The position numbers were made by a program, and so were the translations under genes. Shown here piece by piece: positions 10,424 through 20,831 of a stretch of 64,000 nucleotides of DNA (position 1 is the stretch's first letter; every line of letters begins with the position of its first letter). The notes beneath the pieces are model-generated. The model had not been told where the DNA came from. It saw nothing but the letters and a program-made list of their open reading frames with translations, and searched no databases. The stretch is from Sphingobacterium daejeonense (GTDB lineage Bacteria; Bacteroidota; Bacteroidia; Sphingobacteriales; Sphingobacteriaceae): positions 4,092,001-4,156,000 of the forward strand of contig NZ_LR590470.1 of the NCBI RefSeq assembly GCF_901472535.1. The letters run 5' to 3'.

Positions 10424-13324
10424 ATGGAGAAAGCATTTTTAAGACTAGTAGCGGAAGACATTCAAGCGAAATTTGGCAAGGATATTTCAGATAATGCCAT
10501 TGTATTCAATAATAAAAGGCCTATTACCTACCTTAAGAAACACCTTGTTGATGTTTTTGGTCAGGCTATCTGGTCGCCACAATTTTTTACGATTCAAGAA
10601 TTTTTTGCTTTATCTTCCAAGAAGGTTCAAGCAACTCAATTGACTCAGTTTTTTTATCTTTTTGAATTGCACAATAATCTTTTGGAAAAGGAAGGAAAAG
10701 AGCCAGAGACTTTGGAGGAATTCTATCCTATTGCCGAGATTATATTGAGTGATTTTGGTCAATTGGATTATGATTTGGTTCCTATTGATCAAATTTACAT
10801 GGAATTATTCGATACTACCGAAATCGATATTACATTCCAACATTTTACAGAAGAGCAACAGGTTTTCATTAAGCAGTTTTGGAAATCCTTCAGTATGAAA
10901 GGACATACTGCTGTTCAACAAAGATTTTTGGCATTGTGGAAGAGATTACCGATTCTTTACAAATCGTTCAAGGAGAAGCTAAAACTGAAAATCAAACTAA
11001 TTTCCCGACCTTATATAGAGATTTAGCAGAGGGAAGAGGAGAAAACCAAGGATTTATAAACCAATTTAAGAAGGTCATTTTTGTTGGGTTCAATGCATTA
11101 AACAAAGCAGAAGCAGGACTTTTTAAGCAATGGCAAGAGGAAGATAAGGCGATATTTTATTTCGATGTCGATGCTCATTATTTAGATGATAAAATTCAAG
11201 AAGCTGGTCTTTTTCTTCGTCGGAATTTATTTCAAACTGGCTTGGTAAATGCATTGGGTGAGGCCCCAAACATCATAGGCAATAGGGATATCGATGTTAA
11301 TCTATACCAAACCTCGGGCAAGAATAGTGAGGCTAAACTGCTGCATGATATACTTTTAAATACTGGTGGGATAGACTTTAATAATGAAACTGCTGCCATT
11401 TTACTTGCAGATGAAAGTTTGTTAGTTCCATTGCTCCAGAGTTTACCACAAATGGATATTAATATCACTACTGGATATCCTTTGATCCAATCTCCGATAT
11501 ATGGATTATTTGACCTTTGGTGTGAAGTTCAACTCTATATTTCACATCAAAAGAAAGAAAAACTCCCCTATCAGTTGTTGGAAACTTTTTTAAGTCATCC
11601 GCTGACAAAGATTTCAAAAAAACAGAAACAGCAAATTCAAAAGGAATCCTCCGAGAAACAATTGTTTGAAGTTTCCATTGCGGAAATTGATGTTAGTAGT
11701 TCTGTTTTACCTAATTTTTTCAAGCCTATAAAAAACTCTGCGGAACTAATTCCTACGATGGTCAGAATGATTGAGGATTTAGTGCAAAGCATATCTCTTG
11801 AAGGTACGACAAAAGTCATCGAGTCTAATTTATTGATTGAAACTAAGAAAGTGTTGAACCAATTACATTTAGGTTTTGACAAACTTGGTCATCTTAGTAT
11901 TTCTTTCCAAATAGGTTTGATCAAAAAAGCTTTAGCTCCTATCAATTCTGCCATTGAGGGAGATCAATTATATGGTTTGCAAATTATGGGTCTATTAGAG
12001 AGTAGATGTTTAAATTTCGATCATGTTTATGTTTTAGGAGCGAATGAGGGAATATTGCCTAAGACATCTAGCGCAGCAACATTTTTGCCCAACAATTTGC
12101 GTAAGGCATATGGCCTTCCAGTTTTGGAAAATCAAGATGCACTTTCTGCATATTTATTTTATAGGCATTTTCAATATTCTAATGATATTCACTTATTTTA
12201 TAATGGTATTGTAGACGAAAATAGCACAGGTGAAGAGAGTCGATTTATCAAGCAATTGAACTTTGAAACTAATTTTAAGTTCATAAAAAGATCACAGCAA
12301 CAACCATTATTATTTCCTGTTCAGCCGGAAGAATTAGTCATTGACAAAAAAGGAGATATTTGGGATAAGTTATATGGCTCATATATAAAGGACAGGAAAG
12401 CCTTATCAGCATCCGCCTTTACGACATATTTGATGTCACCACTACAGTTTTTTCTAAAGTATGTAGCAGATATAAAAGAACCGCCATCAATTTCCCAAGA
12501 GTTTGAGATGAACAAATTAGGGACAGTAATCCATGAATGTATGGAGCAATTATTATCTCCCTACAAGGGTTCTACTGATTTTACCCCTACCTCAGAACTT
12601 GAAAAAGCACTTGAAAAAGTTGATTCTACAGTCATAAAAGAAATCGGGAAACAATATCAAACAGAACTAACCAAACTGGAAGATTTGAATAGTTTGCAAA
12701 GAATCATGCATAAGATATCATCTGAATACATCAAGATGTATCTACAATATGATATTGACCAGTATGAATCTTTTAGGATAGTGGAATTAGAGAACGACCA
12801 GGATTATTTTTTGGATTTTGAGATAAACATACAGGGTGTTCCCCAAAAAATAAGACTCTTCGGTATTATCGACAGAGTTGATGAAGTAATCAGCAAAAAT
12901 GGACAACGGAAATTACGGATCGTAGATTATAAAACCGGAGCGGACCAAGTAATTTTTGGGAATTTGGACAAGGTCTTTTCAGATAATACGGAAAATAAAG
13001 CTCTCTTACAAACCTTATTCTATGCGTATGTGTATGAGCAAGTTTCGGGATTAAGAGGTTTGGAACCTCATTTATATGTTGCACGACGTATGCGAGAGGA
13101 TGGAACTTTATTCAGGAATAGAAGTGGTAGTTTTAGTATTTGAAGACTTAATATTGGAAGATCAAAAAAAGGTTTTCGTTGAATTCTTGAGGGAAAAGCT
13201 TGAAGAACTATTCAATCCAGATATTCCATTTAAACATAATCCTGATGCTATTGTTTATCCATCAGATCCATACACTTTATTTTACAAGTATAGTATTTCC
13301 GAGAAAGCCGAGGAAGAAGATTAA
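10424..13324 (+). CDS. AddB-like PD-(D/E)XK nuclease family protein (frame broken twice)
   Basis: Partner of the preceding helicase in what should be an AddAB-type end-resection enzyme. Seen: an inactive-helicase-like body and a C-terminal nuclease domain with GTVIHECMEQLL, RIVDYKTG (catalytic Asp and Lys) and the QTLFYAYVYE helix, in the order expected for RecB/AddB nucleases. I see no Walker A motif at the N-terminus, unlike Bacillus AddB, so this subunit is probably not an ATPase. Frame breaks lie near 10947 (the next frame resumes with ITDSLQIVQGEA) and near 13115 (next frame resumes with LVFEDLILEDQKK). Corrected length is about 967 residues. It follows the AddA-like gene by 9 bases, surely the same operon. 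Confidence 0.85.
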
Positions 13325-13346
13325 TACCTGAACCAGGGTCACACTT

Positions 13347-14247
13347 ATGTTAGAAATAAATTTTAGGATAAAAGTATTTTATCATGCTGCTAGGGATTTA
13401 AGTTTTACAAAAGCATCAAGAGAACTTAATATTAGCCAGCCTGCTGTTTCCAAGCATATCCAAGAGTTTGGAACATACGATTGGTCAGGCTTTATTTATA
13501 AGAAACGGCAGCAGATTGGTTTTGACGGAAGCTGGTTCTACTCTTTTGGAATCCGTGCAGGTCATTATTCAAGAATATGAATTAGCAGATTATAAATTAG
13601 GTTTGCTCAACAATCAAGTTCGAGGCAATTTAATCATTGGTGCAAGCACGACCATTGCCCAATATATTCTACCTAAAATTATTGCAGAGTTTTCAAGTGA
13701 GAATCCTTCGGTAAACATCAAATTATTTACGGGAAATACGGCACAGGTTGTCCGATGGTTATATGAAAGAAAAATAGGTTTAGGTTTTGTTGAGGGCATT
13801 GCAGAGGATCAATCTCTTAAGTACAGCAAGATCTTAGATGATCAGTTAATTTGGGTTGCGAGAAATTCTCATCCTTTATTTGATCAAGAACCAATCAGTC
13901 TTGAATATGCCAAGCAACAGGAATTCATCTTTAGGGAGCCTGGGTCAGGAACGAATGATATTGTCTTTCAAAAATTCAAAGAAAATGGTCTTCATGCGAA
14001 TGATTTGATAAATCGAGTTCAAATGTCTAGTTCAGAATCCATCAAGCAATATATTAGATACAGTAATAGCATTGGCATTCTTTCCCGATATGCGGTTAAA
14101 AACGAGTTGGAAAATGGAATTTTAAGGCAAATTGAGATCGAGGGGAAAGAAATTAATCGGGAACTTTATTTAGTTCATCTACACGGAGAGCTTTCGGGTC
14201 TTCCCAAACAGTTTATCCGCTTTCTAAATCAAACACTTAAGTCATAG
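13347..14247 (+). CDS. LysR-family transcriptional regulator (one frameshift)
   Basis: DNA-binding regulator with an N-terminal winged helix-turn-helix (SFTKASRELNISQPAVSKHIQELE, residues about 19-42) and a periplasmic-binding-protein-like effector domain (from about residue 90: GNLIIGASTTIAQYILP). The frame is broken at about 13467 by one extra T in a T-run, and removing it gives the canonical QELEHTIGQALF. Corrected length is 300 residues, normal. It stands 22 bases after the nuclease gene but is followed in the same direction by the cytochrome/DsrE/binding-protein genes, which it most likely controls. The effector domain resembles the CysB/Cbl-like branch only in general terms. The effector is unknown. 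Confidence 0.88.
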
Positions 14248-14258
14248 CATAACTTTAG

Positions 14259-14273
14259 GTTATAGCCTATAAC
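14259..14273. promoter_or_regulatory. dyad GTTATA-GCC-TATAAC, candidate LysR-type operator
   Basis: Perfect 6-base inverted repeat with a 3-base centre in the 60-base gap between the lysR gene and the cytochrome gene, with a half-site-like ATAAC just before it (14249-14253). LysR proteins bind such dyads. It could also be a weak hairpin ending the lysR transcript, but it lacks a good T run. Confidence 0.4.
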
Positions 14274-14307
14274 ATTTTACCGTTTTAGCAAGTGCATAGA
14301 CAGGCTT

Positions 14308-15363
14308 ATGTTTGTCTATATGAAAAACAATTTAAACCAATCACAAAATCTTTTTAAGGAGGTAAATAAAATAGCCCAACAGACAAGAATTGTTGCTGGA
14401 CTATTTATTTTCATAGTTCTTGTTGTAGTTTTTCAAGCATTGGGTTTTAATACTCAGATCTTGCAATCCCCAGCAGTGAGTCAAGAAACAGAGAAGATTG
14501 TTTCTCATAATTCCTTGCGCGACATTAAGGATTTTAAAGTTTCTCCTTATCCAGAAACGGAAGAAGGGAAGATTGCTGCATATGGTGAAAAATTAATCAA
14601 GGAGACCCAAAAATATCTTGGTCCCAACAATAAGTTTGGAGAGGTTTATTCAGGTAATAATCTGGCATGTACTAGTTGTCATCTTAATGGTGGCACAAAG
14701 GCATACGCTGCTCCTTATATAGGTTTGAGTGCACTTTTCCCAATTTATAGTGGACGTGAGGGGAAAGTCGCTACTCTTGAGGAGCGGATTAATGGTTGTT
14801 TTGAAAGGAGTATGAACGGCAAGAAACTTCCCGTGGAAAGTGATGAGATGATTGCCATCGTGAGTTATATCAAACATCTAAGCAAAGACGTTATGGTTGG
14901 TTCACGTATTGAAGGGCAGGGATTTGTAAAAATTGATGTACCCAATAGAAAGGCAGATTTGACTCATGGCGAAACTGTTTTCAAATCACAATGTGTGAGT
15001 TGTCATCAATCTGATGGGCAAGGCTTGGTCAAAAAATCGGGTTCGATGGAAGAGGGATACATCTATCCGCCTTTATGGGGCAATGATTCTTTTAATGATG
15101 GTGCTGGTATGGGTAGAATGTTGACTGCTGCTAAGTTTATCAAAGGTAATATGCCATTAGGTGCTACCTCAGAATCTCCGATTCTTACAGATGAAGAAGC
15201 TTATGATGTCGCTGCTTATATTAATTCATTTGAAAGGCCTTCAAAACTTGCCAAGGAAAAAGACTATCCAGATTTGAGCAAGAAACCTAAAGATAGTCCC
15301 TATCCCCCATTTGCTGACAATAAACCTCAAGAACAACATAAATACGGACCTTTTAATTTTTAA
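14308..15363 (+). CDS. dihaem cytochrome c, thiosulfate dehydrogenase (TsdA)-like
   Basis: Membrane-anchored periplasmic cytochrome with one N-terminal helix (about residues 27-47) and two c-type haem sites, CTSCH at 121-125 and CVSCH at 219-223. The first domain has the TsdA-type context LNGGTK after the haem motif and EERINGCFERSMNG, whose Cys164 is placed about 39 residues after the haem histidine, where TsdA uses a cysteine as axial ligand. The second has PPLWGNDSFNDGAGM and NMPLG, also as in TsdA. TsdA oxidises thiosulfate to tetrathionate or runs in reverse. The alternative start at 14320 (MKNNL) is equally plausible. The exported DsrE-like gene follows after 4 bases. Function is inferred from motifs; a general electron-transfer role is the alternative. 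Confidence 0.78.
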   Translation: MFVYMKNNLNQSQNLFKEVNKIAQQTRIVAGLFIFIVLVVVFQALGFNTQILQSPAVSQETEKIVSHNSLRDIKDFKVSPYPETEEGKIAAYGEKLIKETQKYLGPNNKFGEVYSGNNLACTSCHLNGGTKAYAAPYIGLSALFPIYSGREGKVATLEERINGCFERSMNGKKLPVESDEMIAIVSYIKHLSKDVMVGSRIEGQGFVKIDVPNRKADLTHGETVFKSQCVSCHQSDGQGLVKKSGSMEEGYIYPPLWGNDSFNDGAGMGRMLTAAKFIKGNMPLGATSESPILTDEEAYDVAAYINSFERPSKLAKEKDYPDLSKKPKDSPYPPFADNKPQEQHKYGPFNF

Positions 15364-15367
15364 GAAT

Positions 15368-15839
15368 ATGAAACAGATTATTATTTTATGCAGTATTATT
15401 TTTATGTGCACAACGCAGCTTTCACATGCACAATCCATTGACAAAAAACTTTTGGAAAACGCTAAGTTTTCGGGTGCCGACACTCCATAACCAACATTAC
15501 AAAGCAATCTACCAACTGGACAGCAACAATCCTGATGTTGTAAAAAAAGCATTCCGTAACATAAAAAATGTTCTCAATGACCCACGTTTGAAAGGTAAAA
15601 TTGATTTAGAGCTAATCACGTTTTCTGGGGGAACAGAAGTGATGCTAAAGGATTCAGGATATGCTGATGCCCTAAAAGAACTTATTGACAAAGGTGTAAT
15701 TGTTGCGCAGTGCAGCAATTCACTCCAGGAAAGGAGCTTAAAAAAAGATCAATTATATGATTTCATAGGCTATGTTCCAAGCGGAAATGGAGAGTTGGTA
15801 ATCAGAGCATCCGAAGGATGGGTAATTGTAAAACCATAG
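15368..15839 (+). CDS. exported DsrE/DsrF-like family protein (one frameshift)
   Basis: Small protein (about 157 residues) of the DsrE-like sulfur-relay fold. A signal peptide is clear: MKQIIILCSIIFMC then TTQLSHAQ with a likely cut after Ala-Gln. The frame then breaks near 15488 and resumes with HYKAIYQLDSN, followed by the DsrE-type pattern of a beta strand, a long helix (VVKKAFRNIKN), LELITFSGGTEVML, a helix, GVIVAQCSNSL with a conserved-position cysteine, and the end GWVIVKP. Cytoplasmic DsrE proteins carry persulfide on cysteine; this family of exported relatives is uncharacterised. It sits between a TsdA-like cytochrome and a periplasmic binding protein, supporting a role in sulfur-compound handling in the periplasm. 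Confidence 0.8.
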
Positions 15840-15861
15840 ATTATAATATAAAGACATTGAT

Positions 15862-16778
15862 ATGAATTTAAAACGATTGATAGTATTTGCTGTTATTTTG
15901 ATTATGAACAAAGCTTATTCCCAAGACAACTATAAATATGATCCTCCATGGAACACAGCTCCGGAATCCTCTGTAAATTTCACTGTTCACAGAATTGATA
16001 ATGTTCCCGATTTATTTGGTGATATTGTCGATCCGCAATTAGTTATATTTTTCGCGGGGAATCAATTTATGGTGATGGATGATTTAATTGAAGCCTTCAA
16101 GAAGAAACATCCAAAATATGAACGGATTTTTGTTGAGACTCTTCCACCGGGAATACTTGCCAAACAAATTGAGGGTGGCTCCATTACTATTGGTAATATG
16201 AGGATTACTCATCAGCCAGATGTATATGCCGCTGGAAAGAATAGGATTGACAGTATGAAAAATCATTTTTCAAGAACAGAGATTTATGCTTACAATAAAT
16301 TGGCAATCATGGTTCCAAAAGGCAATCCCAAATCAGTTAATTCCATTCAAGACCTTGCAAAGGAAGATATAAGAATAGCGATGCCCAATCCTGCCTGGGA
16401 AGGTATCGGTCGGCAAATAGTTTCTGTCTACAACAAATTGGGCGGCGAAAACCTGGAGAATACTATTATGAAAGATAAGGTTGGGAAGGGCACTACATAT
16501 TTGACCAAAATACATCATCGGGAAAGTCCGATGAAGATTTTGTATAAAGAGGTAGATGCTGCTCCGGTTTGGTATTCCGAAGTTGTCTATCAGAAGTTAT
16601 TAAATCACCCGGTTGAACTGGGTTGAAATCCCTGCGGAGGAAAACATAAAGGCTACCTATATGATTGCTGAGATGAAAAATGCACCTCGCGCACAAGCTG
16701 GAAAGGATTTTGTAGATTTTATGAAATCGGATGTTGCTAAAAACATCTATAAGAAATATGGATTTGAAACACCATAGT
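15862..16778 (+). CDS. periplasmic solute-binding protein, ModA/PBP-II-like (one frameshift)
   Basis: Signal peptide (residues 1-20, ending KAYSQ) and a type II periplasmic-binding-protein fold: FFAGNQFMVMDDLIEAFKKKHP, then YAYNKLAIMVPKGNPKSVNSIQDLAKEDIRIAMPNPAWEGIG, the arrangement found in molybdate/tungstate and other oxyanion binders. Near 16620 the frame breaks and resumes with VEIPAEENIKATYMIAEMKNAP to the stop at 16778. Corrected length is about 305 residues. No ABC permease or ATPase gene is nearby, so it may act as a sensor, a scavenger, or with a distant transporter. It ends the cytochrome-DsrE run and is followed by a bidirectional terminator. Confidence 0.8.
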
Positions 16779-16791
16779 TTGTTTAATCGAA

Positions 16792-16821
16792 AAGGGTTCC
16801 AAATAATTTTGGAACCCTTTC
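16792..16821. terminator. bidirectional terminator between the binding-protein and cupin genes
   Basis: Perfect 13-base stem AAAGGGTTCCAAA / TTTGGAACCCTTT with a 4-base loop, between convergent stop codons at 16778 and 16837. Confidence 0.85.
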
Positions 16822-16836
16822 TATTAATATAAAAAA

Positions 16837-17713
16837 CTATCTTTTGTATTTCTTGATTGCTTTATTTGCTCTCTTTTTGGCAGTATTAATTTTATAATCA
16901 AACCATTTATCTTTGAAGATTTTTCTCATGGTATCATCAAAGTGTCGAGTAACAAATAGGTTTCTTGCTCCTTTTAATTTTTCGCTGATAGAGTTTGCTA
17001 ATGCACGGACAGAAATTGAATATCCTTCAGTTTCATATTGTATATAGTGCCACCAACCAGCCGGCATATACAGTGTTTCTCCAGCGTTTATAACAGCTTC
17101 GTATCCATCCAAAAATTCCAATCCTGGGTAATCTTCTACTTTACTTATTTTTCAGATTTGCTATACTATGAAAGTTGTACGGCAGTTTATACATTAGATC
17201 AGATTGGTTATTTGGGAACAACCAAAATACGTTTTTGCGCCTTGAAATTGAGAGATAAAAACATGTGACATGTCAATATCAAAATGATTTCTTGTTGCTG
17301 ATCCTTCACCTCCAAAGAACATATATGGTAACCATTGCAGAACTTTACCACCGGTAACATCATTAAAGATGACATCTTTTTTTGAGTTCGGGTCTAATTT
17401 TCATCAAATTAAACAAGAACAATCTTAGTTCGGTTGGTTCTTTACGAATTAGATCTAGATACTCTCCGAAGCTCATCCTTCCCCACTGGAGGACTAGCGG
17501 CATGGTTTTTGTGATTCTTCTTCACGACCATAAACGTCGATTTGCTCATTTACCCGCTATTTCCTTGAAATAGTCGTAACTCCACTTGTTCCAGCATGGA
17601 CTATCTTTGCTGATAAAATCCTTGATGATAACAGGCTGGCTTTTATTTAGATAGTCCCTAACAAAGTCCTTAGGAGCTATTCCTGAGATACTATTAACAG
17701 GTTTTAATTTCAC
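16837..17713 (-). pseudogene. cupin-like (JmjC/Cupin_8) domain protein, broken by at least four frameshifts
   Basis: Reading all three frames of the minus strand from a GTG at 17713 reconstructs one protein of about 290 residues: VKLKPVNSISGI and KSQPVIIKDF, then IDVYGREEES, LQWLPYMFFGGEGSATRNHFDID (a metal-binding HxD), AKTYFLVVP, and finally GETLYMPAGWWHYIQYE with the distal His. These are the landmarks of Fe(II)/2-oxoglutarate-dependent cupin_8 enzymes, which hydroxylate proteins or small molecules. Only the last 94 codons are in one frame. The many shifts are probably sequencing errors because all motifs survive, but a true pseudogene cannot be excluded. Convergent with the binding-protein gene. 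Substrate unknown. Confidence 0.72.
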
Positions 17714-17884
17714 AATATTCCCATTTTTGAGTTAATGCAAACATAAAAAAAATATTCCTACAATAAATATACCCAACCTCCCTGAGGATGATATTTATAT
17801 TGATTGTTGGCAAATTATGCAGAATTAATTATTAAAAAATGATAAACATCAAATTTACAAAGGTCTTACACAATGTTCAACAAA

Positions 17885-17912
17885 AAAGGCTATCCATTTT
17901 GGGATAGCCTTT
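17885..17912 (-). terminator. rho-independent terminator of hemD
   Basis: Stem AAAGGCTATCC / GGATAGCCTTT with six T following on the minus strand, directly after the hemD stop. Confidence 0.85.
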
Positions 17913-17928
17913 AAATATTTTCAGCAAT

Positions 17929-18698
17929 TTATTTATTTACTTGCTTTATATATTGCTCTATTGCCATTGTCATGCTAGGTGCATTAGGTGTTGGAGCTGG
18001 GATATCAAGAATCAAGTCATGTTCTAACAATGCTTGTTGGGTTGTTGCTCCAAAAGCAGCAATTCTGGTTTTGTTTTGAACAAAGTCTGGGAAATTCTCA
18101 TAAAGAGACTGTACAGAAGAAGGGCTAAAGAACACAATGATGTCATAGAACACATCTTTAAGATCTTTGATGTCCGAGATTACTGTTCTGAACAACACTG
18201 CTGGTGTGAAATCATAGCCATTTTCTTGCAGCCAACGTTGAGTTTCTTCATTTGCAACATCCGAGCAAGGGAAAAGGAATTTTTCTTTATTGTGTTTTTT
18301 CAACACATCTTCCAGATCTTGAGCTGTTTGTTTACCGAAGAAGATTTTACGTTTACGGTATTGGATATACTTTTGAAGATAAAGGGCTATTGTTTCCGAT
18401 ATACAGAAGTATTTTAAATCTGCTGAGACTTCAAAGCGCATTTCTTCACAGACCCTAAAAAAGTGGTCAACTGCATTTTTACTTGTGAAGATTACTGCAG
18501 AAAAATCTGCAAAATTCACTTTTTCTTTTCTGACATCCTTTGCAGAGACGCCTTCTACATGAATAAAACCTCTAAAATCTAATTTTAAATTATACTTCTC
18601 TGCTAGTGTGAAGTAGGGGAGATTTATCGTTTTCAGGCTTTGGTAAAGTAACTAAAATGCTCTTTACTTTTTTTGGATCTTTCTACATCAATCTGCAT
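17929..18698 (-). CDS. hemD: uroporphyrinogen-III synthase (frame broken twice near the start)
   Basis: Closes and rearranges hydroxymethylbilane to uroporphyrinogen III in haem/sirohaem synthesis. The main open frame carries VIFTSKNAVDHFF, KYFCISETIALYL, FPCSDVANEE, FFSPSSVQSL and RIAAFGATTQQAL, the classical two-lobe HemD pattern. Its N-terminal 60 residues lie upstream in two other frames: MQIDVERSKK, then KSILVTLPKPENDKSP, then YFTLAEKYNLKLDFRGFIHVEGVSAKDVRKEKVNFA. The breaks are at about 18668 and 18615. Corrected length is about 256 residues. It follows the DUF4271 gene by 10 bases, probably co-transcribed; the pair is a recurrent neighbourhood in Bacteroidota. Confidence 0.87.
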
Positions 18699-18708
18699 AT
18701 ACTCTTTC

Positions 18709-19682
18709 TTAATTACTTAGTGACCTCACTAATATCAAAATTGGTGCTAATTCGAGACTGCAAAGATAAAGAATTAAATAAAAAATAGAAAATTTGAAAT
18801 GACCGAATAAGTGTAAAGCGGTCCTTAAGAACCTGTAACTGAATAAAATTATTACTAAACAGATGTAAATTATTGATATAGATTTGAAATAATTGGCAGG
18901 AATAAACACCACAGCCAATAAAAATGGCATGAGGAAAAACATGCTGTTAAAATAAACTAAGTAAAGAATTGCTATATATTCACGAACAATTTTTTCCAAC
19001 TGAAACACGAATGATACAAATCGAATGATTAGAATCTTGGCAATAAACAAGAATGCTACAAATCCAGAATTTTTTAGGAAGTTTTCGAAAGTAAGATAAT
19101 TTTTGTCGCCGAAACTCGACACAATAACCACTACAAATAATCCTAAGGACAAACTAAAAACAGCATATAAAAATATATATGGCCATGAAGTTGCTAAGTT
19201 GTCTTCCTTACTGACTTGTAGCAATAATCTTTCCTTGTAATATGCATCCACTATTATTTTCAGTTCCACTGGAAAAACGATTCTCAATACCCAAGGATTA
19301 GAAACAGAATAAAAACAATAAGGAGAATCCATGCAGGTCTATAGTTTTTTTCAGTTCCTTCCAGCAATACCCCAGGTTTATTTTAGAATGTACAGTATCC
19401 ATCCCAAAAAACAGGTCTTGCTTTCCAGTACTCTTGACAGAATCTATTTCCATTTTTCAAATAATTTATTCCCTTATCGGGGAACAGGATTATTTTGACT
19501 ATTTTAAGGCTGATATCTAATGAATCAAACACAGCGAGCCTAGCCAAAGAGTCTTTAATAGCAATGGAATCCACTACTGCTGTAGAGTCGACGGCAGGAA
19601 GTTGAGCATAAGATTTAGGAGCAATAAATATGCTGCTAAAAATCAGGAAGAATATTAATCCAAATGCTTTGATGTGTTTCAT
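18709..19682 (-). CDS. DUF4271 membrane protein (frame broken near 19350)
   Basis: Begins with a signal-like helix (MKHIKAFGLIFFLIFSSIFIA..SYAQLP) and a short periplasmic stretch rich in DS/VDS repeats. After a break of frame at about 19330-19390 it continues as six or so hydrophobic helices separated by short loops (for example AYYKERLLLQVSKED, then LATSWPYIFLYAVFSLSLGL). Topology and position next to hemD match DUF4271. No catalytic motif is apparent and the function is unknown. Corrected length is about 325 residues. Confidence 0.75.
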
Positions 19683-19729
19683 GAAAGTCGTAAAGTTAGA
19701 ACAAAATAATTGCTTTAGAAATTGAAAAA

Positions 19730-20294
19730 ATGAGTAAAAATGAAATTGTAAGGTGCGGTTGGTGCGGAACTGATGAATTGTACCAATCTTATCATGATAA
19801 TGAATGGGGAAAACCTGTGACAGACGATAATATTCTTTGAATTCTTGATTTTGGAATCAGCACAGCAGGATTAAGTTGGATCACAAATTCTGAGAAAAAG
19901 AGAAGGCTATAGAAAGGCATTCTCAGACTTCAATTACAAGAAGATAGCAAAATACACTGATCAGGATATTGAGAGGCTGCTTGAAGACCCAGGAATAATA
20001 AGGAATAAATTAAAAATAACCAGTACCATAAATAATGCTCAAAAATTTATGGAAATTCAGAAAGAATTTGGAAGTTTTTATAACTATCTATATTCATTTC
20101 TACCGCAACAGAAACCGATTATCAATAAGGTATCTGCTCTGGATGCTGTTCCTGCAACTACCGAGCTTTCGGATAGGATTTCAAAAGATCTTAAAAAGAG
20201 AGGGATTAAATTTTTTGGTTCTACTACTTGTTATGCCTATATGCAAGCTGTTGGCATGGTAAACGATCATTTAATCAATTGTAGTTTTAGGTAG
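19730..20294 (+). CDS. tag: DNA-3-methyladenine glycosylase I (frame broken at two sites)
   Basis: Removes 3-methyladenine from alkylated DNA (HhH-GPD superfamily, Tag family). Across the breaks the protein reads MSKNEIVRCGWCGTDELYQ, YHDNEWGKPV, ESAQAGLSWITILRKREGYRKAF, GIIRNKLKI, FGSFYNYLYSF and SKDLKKRGIKFFGSTTCYAYMQAVGMVNDH. The zinc ligands of Tag are present: Cys at residue 10 of the CGWCG block, the YHD histidine, and the His and Cys of NDHLINC at the end. Breaks are near 19839 and 19877 (an extra A in ACAAATT). Corrected length is about 188 residues. Its 3' end overlaps the convergent hpt gene by 8 bases. Confidence 0.88.
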
Positions 20295-20828
20295 AAGGAA
20301 TGTTCTTATAAATATTTTGTAGGTTACGGCATTGACCATTATAGTCTAATCCATAACCTACAACAAATTCTTTTTCGATTTCAAATCCTACATACATGAT
20401 ATTGTCAAACGAATAGAGCAAACATTCGGGCTTCAACAACAATGTAGCTACAGATATACTTGCTACTCCAAGCGCTCCAACGCTTCAATGGTGTGTACCA
20501 ATGATCTCCCCGAGTCGACAACGTCCTCAACAATAACCACATGTCTTCCTTCCAATGACATTCCAACCCCTATTAGTTCATGGAGTTCGCCTTGCTTAGT
20601 GCCTGAATAAGATGCAAGTTTCACAAATGACATTTCACACGGAATGTGCACCTGTTTCATTAAATCAGCCATAAACATAAAGCATCCATTCAAAACACCT
20701 ATAAATACAGGATGTTTATCTTCATATTTTAGATTGATGTCTATTCCAATAAGACGTATTCTCTTTTGAATCTGTTCGTAGTCGATCATTAACTCAAACT
20801 CAAGACCATCTATGAATATATTTTTCAT
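20287..20828 (-). CDS. hpt: hypoxanthine phosphoribosyltransferase (one frameshift)
   Basis: Purine salvage: converts hypoxanthine or guanine plus PRPP to IMP or GMP. Seen: FIGVLNGCFMFMADL, and the PRPP-binding loop VVIVEDVVDSGRSL at about residues 97-110. The frame breaks near 20466, where one missing base turns the expected RLGVAS into a stop, and continues as SISVATLLLKPE, MYVGFEIEKEFVVGYGLDYNG and the stop at 20287. Corrected length is about 180 residues, standard. Starts 3 bases after the stop of the glycosyltransferase gene, so both are in one transcript. Confidence 0.92.
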
Positions 20829-20831
20829 TGC

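Noticed and set aside
13347..20828. Genome decay (a run of true pseudogenes)
   Set aside because: The run mixes unrelated and essential functions, all motifs survive across the breaks, and several breaks are homopolymer indels; error in the consensus is the simpler explanation.
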